NCBI RefSeq assembly: GCF_013408565.1
Contig: NZ_JACBZX010000001.1
Coordinates: 868,001-932,000, forward strand
DNA: 64,000 bases
Origin: Janibacter alkaliphilus
Lineage (GTDB): Bacteria > Actinomycetota > Actinomycetes > Actinomycetales > Dermatophilaceae
Direction of reading: 5' to 3'
The notes below the pieces were generated by a model, which did no database searches, was not told the origin of the DNA, and saw only the letters and a list, made by a program, of their open reading frames with translations. Of the stretch, positions 27,117 to 35,887 are shown piece by piece (the stretch's first letter is position 1; every line of letters begins with the position of its first letter). A program made the position numbers and the translations under genes.

Positions 27117-28103
27117 TCAGGCCGGGGTGAGGTCGCCGAGGACGGCGAGGGTGGCCTGCCGCTGGGCGAGCTCGGGCGCCGGGTTCGTGAGCATGACCTC
27201 GTCGGCGTCCGCGGTCTCGGCGAAGCGGGCCAGCCCGTCGGCCACCCGGGTCGGGTCGCCGACGACGGTGTGGGTGAGCATGTGCCGTGCCTGGTCGCCG
27301 ACCGGGCTGTCCATGAGGGTGTCCATCACCGTGTCGTCGATGGTCCGGCCGGGCAGCGCCCGGGCGCCGAGCATCCGCACCCGTGCCCGCAGCACCCGCT
27401 GGGCGATCTGCTCGGCCTCCTCCTGGTCCTCGGCGGCGACGACGTTCGCGGCAGCGATGACGTAGGGCTGCTCCAGCTGCGCGCTCGGCCTGAACTCGGC
27501 CCGGTAGGCCGCCACCGCGGGCTGCAGCGCGTCCGGGGCGAAGTGGCTGGCGAAGGCGTAGGGCAGCCCGTAGGCGGCCGCCAGCCGAGCGCCGAAGAGG
27601 GAGCTGCCGAGGATGTAGAGCGGCACCCGGGTGCCGCGGCCGGGCACCGCGTGGATGCCCGGGACGAGCGTCTCGTCACCGAGGTAGCCCTGCAGCTCGC
27701 GGACGTCGTCGGGGAAGCGCTCGGCGGCCTGCGGATCGGTGCGCAGCGCCCGCATCGTCACCTGGTCGGTGCCCGGCGCCCGCCCCAGGCCGAGGTCGAT
27801 CCGCCCGGGGTGCAGCTCGGCCAGCGTGCCGAACTGCTCGGCGATCACCAGCGGGCTGTGGTTGGGCAGCATCACCCCGCCGGAGCCCACCCGGATCCGC
27901 TCGGTGCGGGCGGCGACGTGGGCCAGCAGCACCGAGGTGGCCGCCGAGGCGATGGCCGACATGTTGTGGTGCTCGGCGAACCACAGCCGCTCGAAGCAGC
28001 CCAGCTCGTCGGCCTGCTGGGCCAGGGTGACGCTCTGCTCGAGCGCCTCCCCCACCGGCTGGTCGCGACGGACGGTGGCGAGGTCGAGCAGCGAGAGGCG
28101 CAT
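27117..28103 (-). CDS. LLM-class flavin-dependent oxidoreductase
   Basis: This luciferase-like monooxygenase of 328 aa has the N-terminal [52 protein letters not shown] (about 42-73) and [13 protein letters not shown] (about 102-114), all typical of this TIM-barrel FMN family in actinobacteria. The start at 28103 (ATG, MRLSLL) is chosen over an upstream Met because family members begin there. The substrate is unknown. Confidence 0.9.
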   Translation of the reverse strand: MRLSLLDLATVRRDQPVGEALEQSVTLAQQADELGCFERLWFAEHHNMSAIASAATSVLLAHVAARTERIRVGSGGVMLPNHSPLVIAEQFGTLAELHPGRIDLGLGRAPGTDQVTMRALRTDPQAAERFPDDVRELQGYLGDETLVPGIHAVPGRGTRVPLYILGSSLFGARLAAAYGLPYAFASHFAPDALQPAVAAYRAEFRPSAQLEQPYVIAAANVVAAEDQEEAEQIAQRVLRARVRMLGARALPGRTIDDTVMDTLMDSPVGDQARHMLTHTVVGDPTRVADGLARFAETADADEVMLTNPAPELAQRQATLAVLGDLTPA

Positions 28104-28201
28104 GCCCCCACTCTCGCACCGCCCACCGACGGGGGACGAAGGGTGCATCGCCTCCGCCTCGGGAGGACGATGGTGGGGGGGGTCGGTCTCTCGAGGAGGC
28201 G

Positions 28202-29960
28202 GTCATCACGCGGGCGACGGGTCAGCAGCGGCACCGGTGGGCCCCGCCGCTGCCCGGATGGGCGCGGGACTACCGGCGCACCTGGCTGCGGCCGGACCTG
28301 CTCGCCGGGCTGACCGTCTGGGCGGTGCTCGTCCCGGAGTCGTTGGCCTACGCCACGATCGCCGGGGTCTCCCCGGTGGTCGGGCTCTACGCCGCGGCCC
28401 CCGCCCTGGCGATCTACGCCCTGCTCGGCAGCTCGCGCCACCTCGTCGTCGCCCCGATGTCGGCGACCGCGGCGCTCTCGGCGAGCATCGTCGGCGCGCA
28501 CCTGGGCGGCATGCCCGGCGGCGGCACCGAGCCCGCGGAGGTGCTGCGGGTGACCGTGCTGCTCGCCCTGCTCACCGGGGCGGTGGGGATCGTCGCCGGG
28601 CTGCTCCGGCTGGGCTTCCTGGCCGCCTTCGTCTCCACCCCGGTGCTCAAGGGGTTCGTCGTCGGGCTGGCCGCGACCATCCTGCTCGGCCAGCTGCCGC
28701 ACCTGCTCGGGATCGAGACCGGAGAGGGTCCGGTCCTCGCCGAGACTGTCGAGACCGTGACGAGCCTGGGCGGCGCCCACCTGCCGACGGCGGCCGTCGG
28801 TCTCGGCGCGCTGGCCCTGCTGCTCGGGCTGCGGCGGGTGCTCCCGCGCTGGCCCGGGGCGCTGGTGGTGGTCGCCCTCGGGATCGCGGTCAGCGCCCTC
28901 GCCGGGCTCGACGAGGCCGGGGTCGCCGTGGTCGGACACGTCCCCTCAGGGCTGCCCGGTCTCGGCCTCCCCGGGACCGACCTCGGGGAGGTCACCGGGC
29001 TGCTGGGGCCGGCCGCGGCGCTGCTGCTCGTCGGCTTCGTCGAGGGGCTGGCCGCCGCCAAGACCTACGCCGCGAAGGAGGGCCGCCGGATCGACCCGGA
29101 CCGGGAGCTGGTGGCCACCGGGGCGTCCGACGTGGGCTCCGGGCTGGTCGGCGGGATGGTCGTCAACGGCAGCCTCTCCAAGACCGCGGTGATGGGCGCG
29201 GCCGGCGGCCGCACCCAGCTGGCCAACCTCGTCGTCGCCGGTCTCACCGTGCTGACCCTGCTGCTGCTCACCGGGCTCTTCGAGCAGCTGCCGCAGGCGG
29301 TGCTGGCCGCGGTGGTGGTCACCGCGGTGCTCGACCTGCTCGACGTGCGCGGCCTGCGGGCGCTGTGGGCGCTGGGCGCCGCCCGCGGTCCGGTGCCGCG
29401 ACGCAGCGCCCGCCGACGCCGTCTCCGCCCTGGGCGCGCTGCTCGGCGTGCTCGTGCTGGGCGTGCTGCCCGGTCTGCTCGTCGGGGTGGTGCTCTCGGT
29501 CGGGCTGCTGCTCTACCGGGTCTCCCGGCCCCGGCTGGCCCGGCTGGTGCGGCTGCCCGGGCGGCACGGGATCTGGGTGGACCGGGCCCGGCACCGGCAG
29601 CTGCCGGTCGAGCCGGGGGTGGCCGTCGTCCGGGTGGAGGGTCCGCTCTTCTTCGGCAACGCCGAGCAGGTCCGCGACGACCTGGCCGCGGCCGCCGAGG
29701 AGGCCGGGGCGCTCGTGCTGGACGCGGAGAGCATCGCCTCCCTGGACGTCACCGCGGCCGACGCGCTGGTCCGGCTCGCCGCCGACCTCGCCGCCCGAGG
29801 CATCCCGGTCGTCGACGCCCGCAGCCTCGGGCCGGTCCGCGACCTCGTCTCCGCCGAGACGGACGGCCGGCGGGTGCCGATGGAGGCGGACCTGGACGCC
29901 GCGGTGGCGCTGGCCCTCGCCCGCCGCGCGGAGGGCGGGCCGCGGGCGGACGGAGGCTGA
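28202..29960 (+). pseudogene. SulP-family anion transporter, frameshifted and lacking a normal start
   Basis: The coding similarity is complete: N-terminal WLRPDLLAGLTVWAVLVPESLAYATIAG, about ten TM helices, then a C-terminal STAS domain (VEPGVAVVRVEGPLFFGNAEQV... SIASLDVTAADALV). Up to about 29390 it is read in the frame of 28325; after that it continues one base over, in the frame of 29448, so a +1 shift lies near 29385-29410. A good ribosome site GAGGAGG is at 28194-28200, but the codon 5 bases later is GTC/ATC and no ATG, GTG or TTG occurs before 28325, which is already inside TM1. Either two lesions or sequence errors are present. The gene would encode a sulfate or bicarbonate transporter if intact. 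Confidence 0.75.
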
Positions 29961-29969
29961 CCCCGACCG

Positions 29970-31856
29970 TCAGGGGGTGACGATGGCGAAGTCGGGGTCG
30001 GCCGGGTCGATGAGGCCCAGCAGCGTCTCCAGCACCCCACCGTCCCCGCTGACCTCGGCCCCGGCCGCCTCCAGATCCCCACCGGCCAGGGCGACCAGCC
30101 CGTCGGCCGGCACGGTCACCGTGACCGCGGGGTCCTCGGGCGCGGAGACCTCGCGGTGGGTGAGCACCCCGTTGCGCAGACGCACCGCGAAGCGCTGGTC
30201 GGCCGCGCCGTCCTGGGTGACGACGAGCTCCAGGTGCAGGTCCTCCTCCCACGCCCGCGGTCCGTCGATCTGGAAGGCGAGCCCGTCGAGCACCTGGGCG
30301 GGAGTCATCTGGGCCATCGTGTCCGCGGAGGCCCCGCTGACCGGGGTGCCGACCGAGCCGTGGCGCAGCTCGTGGGCTCCCATGAGGTAGACGTTGCGCC
30401 AGGTGCCGTTCTCCGAGCCGTAGCCGAGCTGCTCCAGGGTGTCGGCGAGCTGGGCCCGGGCGCCCTCGTGCTCCGGCTCGGCGAAGACGACGTGGCTGCA
30501 CAGCTCGGCGGCCCACCGGTAGTCGCCCTCCTCGTGCGCGGCCCGGACAGCCTCCATGGCCGCCTCGACACCGCCGGCCAGCGCGACGTAGCGCCGCCCC
30601 TGCTCGACCGGGGTGTGCTGCCACAGGTGCGCCGGGTTGCCGTCGTACCAGCCCATGTAGCGCTGGTAGATCGCCTTGACGTTGTGGCTGACCGAGCCGT
30701 AGTAGCCGCGGGTGTGCCAGGCTCGCTCCAGGGCCGGGGGCAGCACGATCTCCTCGGCGATCTCCGTCCCGGTCAGGCCCTGGTTGAGCAGCCGGAGGGT
30801 CTGGTCGTGCAGGTAGGCGTAGAGGTCGCGCTGCAGCCCGAGGAAGTCGAGGATCCGCTCGTTGCCCCACATCGGCCAGTGGTGCGGGGAGAAGATCACC
30901 TCGGCCTGGCCGCCGAAGAGGTCGATCATCTCGGTGAGGTACCCGGCCCAGGCGTGCGGGTCGCGGACCTGGGCGCCGCGCAGGGTGAGCACGTTGTGCA
31001 GGGTGTGGGTGGCGTTCTCGGCGACGCACAGGGCCCGCCGGTCGGGGAAGAAGAAGTGCATCTCCGAGGGGGCCTCGGTGCCGGGAGCCAGCTGGAAGAC
31101 GATGCGCTGGCCGTCGACGGTCTCCTCCTGGCCGGTGCGGGTGATTTCCAGGGTGGGGTTGATCAGCGTGACCGTCCCGGTGGAGTTGGTCTGGCCGAGC
31201 CCGGCACCCACCTGGCCCAGCGGGCCGCGCTCGAGCACCGGGGCGTACATGTACCCCGCCCGGCGGGACATCGCGCCGCCCGCGTAGACCCACTCGGTGA
31301 CGAGGTTGCCGGTCAGCCCGGCCGGGGCGATGACCACGCAGCGGCCGGCGTCCACGTCCTCCTGGCTGGTGACCCCCTTCACCCCGCCGTAGTGGTCGGC
31401 GTGACTGTGGGTGTAGATCACCGCGGTGACCGGGCGCTCGCCGCGGTTCCGGCGGTAGAGCGCCAGCGCGGCCGCGGCGCACTCGGCCGAGATCAGCGGG
31501 TCGATGACGATGACCCCCTCGTCACCCTCGACGAAGGTGATCTGGGCCAGGTCCAGCCCGCGCACCTGGTAGATGCCGGGCACCACCTCGTAGAGGCCCT
31601 GCAGCACGTTCAGCGTGCTGATCCGCCACAGGCTCGGGTTGACCGAGACCGGGGCGTCCCCGGTGACGAAGGCGAAGCTGTCGTTGTCCCAGACCACCCG
31701 CCCGTCCTCGGCGCGGATCACCGCCGGGTCGAGCCGGTCGATGAAGCCGCGGGCGGCGTCCTCGAGGTCCTGCTCGTCCTCGAAGGGCAGGCTCTCCAGG
31801 AGCCGGGCGTGCTGGGCGGCGATGTGCGGGGAGGGCGGGCGGGGGCCGGTGTCCAT
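29970..31856 (-). CDS. Alkylsulfatase-like metallo-beta-lactamase (SdsA/BDS1 type)
   Basis: The product is 628 aa. The metallo-beta-lactamase fold has the zinc motif YTHSHADHYGG (H150, H152, D154, H155), a second set in AENATHTLHN and SPHHWPMWGNE, and the dimerisation helical domain YMGWYDGNPAHLWQHTP near 390-407. The C-terminal SCP2-like domain, from about residue 500, completes the class III linear alkylsulfatase layout. It hydrolyses primary alkyl sulfates to alcohol and sulfate in known homologues. No secretion signal is evident. It converges with the damaged SulP gene nine bases away, a possible sulfate link. Confidence 0.9.
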   Translation of the reverse strand: MDTGPRPPSPHIAAQHARLLESLPFEDEQDLEDAARGFIDRLDPAVIRAEDGRVVWDNDSFAFVTGDAPVSVNPSLWRISTLNVLQGLYEVVPGIYQVRGLDLAQITFVEGDEGVIVIDPLISAECAAAALALYRRNRGERPVTAVIYTHSHADHYGGVKGVTSQEDVDAGRCVVIAPAGLTGNLVTEWVYAGGAMSRRAGYMYAPVLERGPLGQVGAGLGQTNSTGTVTLINPTLEITRTGQEETVDGQRIVFQLAPGTEAPSEMHFFFPDRRALCVAENATHTLHNVLTLRGAQVRDPHAWAGYLTEMIDLFGGQAEVIFSPHHWPMWGNERILDFLGLQRDLYAYLHDQTLRLLNQGLTGTEIAEEIVLPPALERAWHTRGYYGSVSHNVKAIYQRYMGWYDGNPAHLWQHTPVEQGRRYVALAGGVEAAMEAVRAAHEEGDYRWAAELCSHVVFAEPEHEGARAQLADTLEQLGYGSENGTWRNVYLMGAHELRHGSVGTPVSGASADTMAQMTPAQVLDGLAFQIDGPRAWEEDLHLELVVTQDGAADQRFAVRLRNGVLTHREVSAPEDPAVTVTVPADGLVALAGGDLEAAGAEVSGDGGVLETLLGLIDPADPDFAIVTP

Positions 31857-31920
31857 GACGTTCAGGCAAGCACCTCGGAGGCTCCGGCGGGAGGGGTCGG
31901 CGGTGGCGCGTCGCGAACGG

Positions 31921-32640
31921 TCAGGACTGCGCGCCAGGCGTGCCTCGATCGCTCCCTCCGGGGGTGGCCTCCGGGCGTCGGCCGAGGACGACCGCCTGCG
32001 GGTCGCGCTCCCGGCCGGCTGCCGGACGGGCACGAGCCGCGACCACCTCGAGGCCGGCCCGCTCGGCGGCCGCGGCCATCACCTCGGGGGTGCGGTGGTG
32101 ACGGACCAGGGAGACCTCGTGGCCGAGGCTGCGGAAGGCGGCGCCGACCTCGTGCGTGCCCGCCCCGGACTGGAAGCCGAGCAGGACCGAGCCTCCCGGC
32201 CGGAGCACCCGGCGGACCTCCCGGAGCGCGCCGGGCAGGGCGGCGTCGGTGAGATGGATCGTCGAGTACCAGGCGAGCACGCCGTCGAGCGTCTCGTCGG
32301 CCAGGGGCAGCGCGGTCAGGCCGGCGCGGTGCACCGGGAGCCAGGGATGCTCGCGGCGGGCCACGGCCAGCATCCCGGCGGAGGGGTCGGCACCGGCGAT
32401 GCGCACCCGTCCCCCGGCCACGTCGCTGACGAAGCGGGCCATCCGTCCGGTGCCGCAGCCGGCGTCGAGGACGCGGGGCGTGATGCCCGCCTGCCCGGTC
32501 GGCCCAGCCAGCCCGGCCGCCCACGACCGCACCGCGTCGAGGTCGGCGGGCTGCTCGGGCTCGGTCGTCGGGTAGTGCACGGCATAGTCCTCGGCCGCGA
32601 GGTCGTAGGCCCGCACCCCGTCGTCCACCTCGTCACCCAC
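31921..32640 (-). CDS. Class I SAM-dependent methyltransferase
   Basis: The product is 239 aa, with motif I VLDAGCGTGRMARF (about residues 43-56), VRIAGADPSAGML motif II, and GVLAWYSTIHLTD near 110 in a Methyltransf_11 layout. GTG at 32640 is used; an in-frame GTG at 32643 is equally possible. The frame is open upstream but overlaps the riboswitch region, so a long N-terminus is unlikely. The substrate is unknown. Confidence 0.82.
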   Translation of the reverse strand: MGDEVDDGVRAYDLAAEDYAVHYPTTEPEQPADLDAVRSWAAGLAGPTGQAGITPRVLDAGCGTGRMARFVSDVAGGRVRIAGADPSAGMLAVARREHPWLPVHRAGLTALPLADETLDGVLAWYSTIHLTDAALPGALREVRRVLRPGGSVLLGFQSGAGTHEVGAAFRSLGHEVSLVRHHRTPEVMAAAAERAGLEVVAARARPAAGRERDPQAVVLGRRPEATPGGSDRGTPGAQS

Positions 32641-32715
32641 CACCCCGGCATCCTCCCGCGTCGCTCGCCCGTCCACCCCCGTCTCTGCACACCCTGTCGG
32701 GGTGGGGGTGGCGGC

Positions 32716-32741
32716 GTGATGCTTTCGTGATCTAGGGTGGC
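32716..32741 (+). promoter_or_regulatory. Conserved promoter-like block upstream of riboswitch 1
   Basis: GTGATGCTTTCGTGATCTAG and the next few bases are repeated almost exactly at 33805-33830 before the second riboswitch. TAGGGT (32733-32738), TATGGT in the other copy, could be the -10 box. Conservation upstream of the aptamer supports a promoter or activator site. Confidence 0.55.
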
Positions 32742-32958
32742 CGCGGCTCGCGCGACCGCGCGGGTTGCTCGCCGGGGGCCACGCCCAGTCCCGCCAGCCC
32801 CGGTGGACCCCTTGAAGCACGCCTGGCGGGAGCGGGGGACCCACTTACGACCGACCGGCACGCCGGTCTCGGGGTGAAGTCCTGACGCGTCGCCCCAGAC
32901 GCGCCCGGGCAGGGTGACCCTTCCACCCCAACCCGACAGCTAACCCCGCAGGCGTCAG
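32740..32958 (+). promoter_or_regulatory. ydaO/yuaA-type c-di-AMP riboswitch 1
   Basis: The leader of the first NlpC/P60 gene carries the conserved blocks of the c-di-AMP riboswitch: GCGGGGGACCCA, GGTCTCGGGGTGAAGTCC, and near the 3' end CCCGACAGCTAACCCCG followed by AGGCGTC, just before the ribosome site. In actinobacteria this class often precedes peptidoglycan hydrolase genes and lowers expression when c-di-AMP is bound. Confidence 0.88.
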
Positions 32959-32969
32959 GAGCCACCCCT

Positions 32970-33734
32970 ATGACGCAGTATGTCGGGCGCCACCGTGCCC
33001 CTGCCACCCCCCTGACCTCCACCCTCCCCGTCCGCGGCGCGGTCACCCTGGGCAGCGCCGCCGCCCTCGGCCTGGCCGTCCCGGCGACCGCCACCGCGGC
33101 CCCCAGCGCCACCGAGACCGCGAGCACCTCCGAGACCACCAGCGCCGCCCGGTTCAACGCCACCGTGCGCGCCGGCGACAAGGGCTGGATCGTCCGCTCC
33201 ATCCAGCGCCGCCTCGGCATCCCGGTCACCGGCAAGTACGAGATGAAGACGTACTACGCGGTGCGCCACTACCAGCGCGACAACGGCCTGACCGTCGACG
33301 GCATGGTCGGCCCGTGGACCGGCCGCAAGATGGGTCTGCCGGCCTCGTACAAGACGGCCAAGCGCACCACCTCCACGACGACCGCGGCGAGCCGCTCCAC
33401 CAGCCGCAGCAGCATCGTCAGCACCGCTGCTCAGTACTACGGCACCCCCTACCGGTACGGCGGGACCACCACCTCCGGCTTCGACTGCTCGGGCTTCACC
33501 CAGTTCGTCTACCGCAAGCACGGCAAGTCGATCCCGCGCACCGCCGAGCAGCAGCGTCGCGCCGCCTGGAAGACCTCGAACCCGCGGCCGGGCGACCTGG
33601 TCTTCTTCGGCGCCCCGGCCTACCACATCGGCATCTACGCCGGCAGCGGCAAGATCATCGACGCCGGCCGCTCCGGCAGCTCGGTGACCAAGCGCTCCAT
33701 CTGGACCAGTTCGGTCACCTACGGCCGCTTCTGA
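32970..33734 (+). CDS. NlpC/P60 peptidoglycan hydrolase with PG-binding domain (paralogue 1)
   Basis: This secreted D,L-endopeptidase of 254 aa has a signal-like N-terminus (residues 1-44, Ala-rich hydrophobic core), a PG_binding_1 domain (about 62-122, with GWIVRSIQRRLGIPVTG), and a C-terminal NlpC/P60 domain (about 147-254) with catalytic Cys173 in GFDCSGF and His219 in AYHIGIYAG. It would cleave stem-peptide bonds in cell-wall remodelling. It sits under a c-di-AMP riboswitch. Its sequence and leader are closely copied by the next gene. Confidence 0.93.
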   Translation: MTQYVGRHRAPATPLTSTLPVRGAVTLGSAAALGLAVPATATAAPSATETASTSETTSAARFNATVRAGDKGWIVRSIQRRLGIPVTGKYEMKTYYAVRHYQRDNGLTVDGMVGPWTGRKMGLPASYKTAKRTTSTTTAASRSTSRSSIVSTAAQYYGTPYRYGGTTTSGFDCSGFTQFVYRKHGKSIPRTAEQQRRAAWKTSNPRPGDLVFFGAPAYHIGIYAGSGKIIDAGRSGSSVTKRSIWTSSVTYGRF

Positions 33735-33804
33735 GCCGACCTCCCGGCCCGTCGGTCACAGACGGCTCCCGGCGCATCCACAGGTTCGTCCATGGACTGG
33801 CGTC

Positions 33805-33830
33805 GTGACGCTTTCGTGATCTATGGTGGC
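33805..33830 (+). promoter_or_regulatory. Conserved promoter-like block upstream of riboswitch 2
   Basis: A near-copy of 32716-32741 (GTGACGCTTTCGTGATCTAT), with TATGGT at 33822-33827 in the -10 position. The two blocks differ at only a few bases while the surrounding DNA differs more. Confidence 0.55.
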
Positions 33831-34046
33831 GGGCGGCTGCGACGACCGTCGCAGCCGCTCGCCAGGGAACGCCGAGTCCCGCCAGCCCTGGCGATACCCC
33901 TTGAGCTTGTCTGGCGGGAGCGGGGGACCCACGTCCGTACGACCGGCACCACCGGTCTCGGGGTGAAGTCCTCGCGGGTCCGAGAGGGCCCGTAGGGCGG
34001 GGTGGTCTCCACCCCAACCCGACAGCTAACCCCGAAGGCGTCAGGA
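33829..34046 (+). promoter_or_regulatory. ydaO/yuaA-type c-di-AMP riboswitch 2
   Basis: The same elements as riboswitch 1 in the same order: GAGCGGGGGACCCACG, GGTCTCGGGGTGAAGTCC, then ACCCGACAGCTAACCCCG and AGGCGTC just before the start. The variable stems differ, with compensatory-looking changes in the first hairpin (GGCTGCGACG ... CGTCGCAGCC). It controls the second NlpC/P60 gene. Confidence 0.88.
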
Positions 34047-34056
34047 GACGACACGC

Positions 34057-34875
34057 ATGACGAAGTACACCGGGCGTCACCGCGCCCCCGCTACCCCCCT
34101 GACCTCCACCCTCCCGGTCCGCGGCGCGATGACCGTCGGTGCGGCCGCCGCCTTCGGCCTGGCCATGCCGACCGCCGCGCAGGCGACCACCGCGGCGCCG
34201 ACCGCCCCGTCCGCCGTGAGCGCCCAGAGCGCCGGCGAGACCACCGAGACCTTCTCCGACTACGTCCGTCGCGGCGACCGCGGCTCGGTCGTGCGCGAGA
34301 TCCAGCGCGAGGTCGGCGGCATCGCCGTCGACGGCGTCTTCGGCCCCCGCACCGAGAGCGCCGTGCGCAGCTACCAGCGCTCCAACGGGCTCTCCCCCGA
34401 CGGCATCGTCGGCCCGAACACCGGCAGCGAGATGGGTCTGAGCGGCGCGTCCAGCTCGTCGTCCTCCTCCTCGTCGAGCAGCTCCAGCTCCTCGAGCACC
34501 GCCAGCCGGTCGTCCTCGCGGACCTCCAGCGCCAGCTCGGTCTCCTCCTCGAGCATCGTGAGCACCGCCAAGAGCTACATCGGCACGCCGTACGTCTACG
34601 GCGGGACCACCCCGTCGGGCTTCGACTGCTCGGGCTTCACCCAGTACGTCTTCGCCCAGCACGGCAAGTCGCTGCCGCGCACCGCGGAGCAGCAGCGTCA
34701 GGCGGCCACCCCGGTCTCCAACCCGCAGCCGGGCGACCTGGTCTTCTTCGGCGCCCCGGCCTACCACATGGGCATCTACGCCGGGAACGGCCAGATCATC
34801 GACGCCGGCAGCTCGGGCAGCACCGTGAAGCAGCGCGACATCTGGACCACCGCGGTCACCTACGGCCGCTTCTGA
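34057..34875 (+). CDS. NlpC/P60 peptidoglycan hydrolase (paralogue 2, Ser-rich linker)
   Basis: The product is 272 aa, with signal peptide, PG_binding_1 domain (about 68-128), a long Ser-rich linker (about 129-166) and an NlpC/P60 domain with Cys191 in GFDCSGF and His237 in AYHMGIYAG. The first 24 residues and the catalytic domain are nearly identical to the upstream paralogue, so this is a recent duplication together with its riboswitch. The Ser tract is encoded by mixed TCG/TCC/AGC codons, so it was not made by simple slippage alone. A strong terminator follows. Confidence 0.93.
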   Translation: MTKYTGRHRAPATPLTSTLPVRGAMTVGAAAAFGLAMPTAAQATTAAPTAPSAVSAQSAGETTETFSDYVRRGDRGSVVREIQREVGGIAVDGVFGPRTESAVRSYQRSNGLSPDGIVGPNTGSEMGLSGASSSSSSSSSSSSSSSSTASRSSSRTSSASSVSSSSIVSTAKSYIGTPYVYGGTTPSGFDCSGFTQYVFAQHGKSLPRTAEQQRQAATPVSNPQPGDLVFFGAPAYHMGIYAGNGQIIDAGSSGSTVKQRDIWTTAVTYGRF

Positions 34876-34894
34876 GCCGACCGACCGATCCTGA

Positions 34895-34932
34895 CGAAGG
34901 GGTCCTGGCCGTCCGCGGCCGGGGCCCCTTCG
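34895..34932 (+). terminator. Strong hairpin after NlpC/P60 paralogue 2
   Basis: CGAAGGGG(T)CC(T)GGCCG, a TCCG loop, then CGGCC(G)GG(G)CCCCTTCG: a 17-bp stem with two mismatched pairs, starting 20 bp after the stop at 34875. It is GC-rich and has no T-run. Confidence 0.75.
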
Positions 34933-34963
34933 CCTGTCGGTGGGCGGACCTAGGGTCGTCACC

Positions 34964-35707
34964 ATGGAGCTGATGCAGGCACGCGAGCTGGCGCGGGAGG
35001 CGATGGACGCGCACGGGCTGAGCGACTGGGGGCTGCGCTTCGACCGGGCGGTGCGCCGGGCCGGCGCCTGCCGGTACGGCGACCGGGTGATCAGCCTCAG
35101 CGCGCCGCTGACCCGGCTGCACGACGAGGCCGACGTCCGGGACACCGTGCTGCACGAGATCGCCCACGCGCTCGCCGGGCCGCGGGCCGGTCACGGACCA
35201 CGGTGGCGCGAGACCGCCCGGAGCATCGGGGCCTCCCCGCAGCGCTGCCTGCCCGAGGACGCCCCGCGCATCCCGGGCCGCTGGCTCGGCGTCTGCCCGC
35301 AGGGCCACACCATCGACCGGCACCGGCGCCCCAGCCGGGTGATCTCCTGCCGCCGCTGCGCCCCCGGCTTCCGGGCGGACGCGGTCTTCGAGTGGACGTA
35401 CGACGGCCGGCCGGTGGCGATGGACGCCGCGTACCAGGCCGAGCTGGCGTCGCTGGCCCGGGCCGACGCCCACCCGGGAGCCGGCGCGAGTGGCGGTGCG
35501 AGTGGCGGTTCGAGTACCGGTGCGACCTACGGCGAGGCGCCCCCTGCGCGCCTCGCCGTAGGATCCCGTGCCCGGATCACGGCCGGTGGTCGTTGGTCCG
35601 GACAGATCGGGCAGGTGATCAAGCGAGGCCGGACCCGCTACCACCTGCGCTGCGGCCGGCACGTCGTCACCGTGCCCTTCGCGCTGGTCGAGGAGGTGCG
35701 AGGGTGA
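34964..35707 (+). CDS. SprT-like zinc metallopeptidase domain protein
   Basis: The product is 247 aa. The SprT fold has the zinc site HEIAHALAG (about residues 64-72) and a further His in RAGHGPRWRE; a Cys-ribbon (about 105-135, CPQGHTIDRH ... CRRC) follows. A Gly/Ser-rich linker leads to a C-terminal KOW-like segment (LAVGSRARITAGGRWSGQIG). SprT/Spartan relatives act on DNA-protein crosslinks or stress substrates. The role here is inferred from the family only. The C-terminal module is not usual in SprT proteins. Confidence 0.82.
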   Translation: MELMQARELAREAMDAHGLSDWGLRFDRAVRRAGACRYGDRVISLSAPLTRLHDEADVRDTVLHEIAHALAGPRAGHGPRWRETARSIGASPQRCLPEDAPRIPGRWLGVCPQGHTIDRHRRPSRVISCRRCAPGFRADAVFEWTYDGRPVAMDAAYQAELASLARADAHPGAGASGGASGGSSTGATYGEAPPARLAVGSRARITAGGRWSGQIGQVIKRGRTRYHLRCGRHVVTVPFALVEEVRG

Positions 35708-35767
35708 CGCCGGGCCGGTCACCCACCCACCCCGGTGCACCATCGACGCTAGGCCTGTATCCCCGTC

Positions 35768-35796
35768 CGGGCATCATGCGATCCGGGTGATGCCCG
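35768..35796 (+). terminator. Inverted repeat after SprT-like gene
   Basis: CGGGCATCA, 11-base loop, TGATGCCCG: a 9-bp perfect stem 60 bp after the stop. It could end the SprT transcript or be an operator for the regulator at 35888; the sequence alone does not decide. Confidence 0.5.
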
Positions 35797-35825
35797 TCGG
35801 CCGGTCAGGTGTCTGAGCAGGCTCG

Positions 35826-35855
35826 TTGAGGCGCTGGTTCGGCGCGGCGTATCCT
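35826..35855 (+). promoter_or_regulatory. Candidate promoter for the MalT-type regulator
   Basis: TTGAGG (35826-35831), 18-bp spacer, TATCCT (35850-35855), 32 bp upstream of the GTG at 35888. Spacing and boxes fit a housekeeping sigma factor. Confidence 0.5.
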
Positions 35856-35887
35856 GGCGGTGCCGGGGTTCGATACGCGGGGGTGTC

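Noticed and set aside
33715..35145. Large minus-strand frame across the NlpC/P60 region
   Set aside because: It is antisense to two clearly functional paralogues and a riboswitch, and its residues are typical of high-GC shadow frames.
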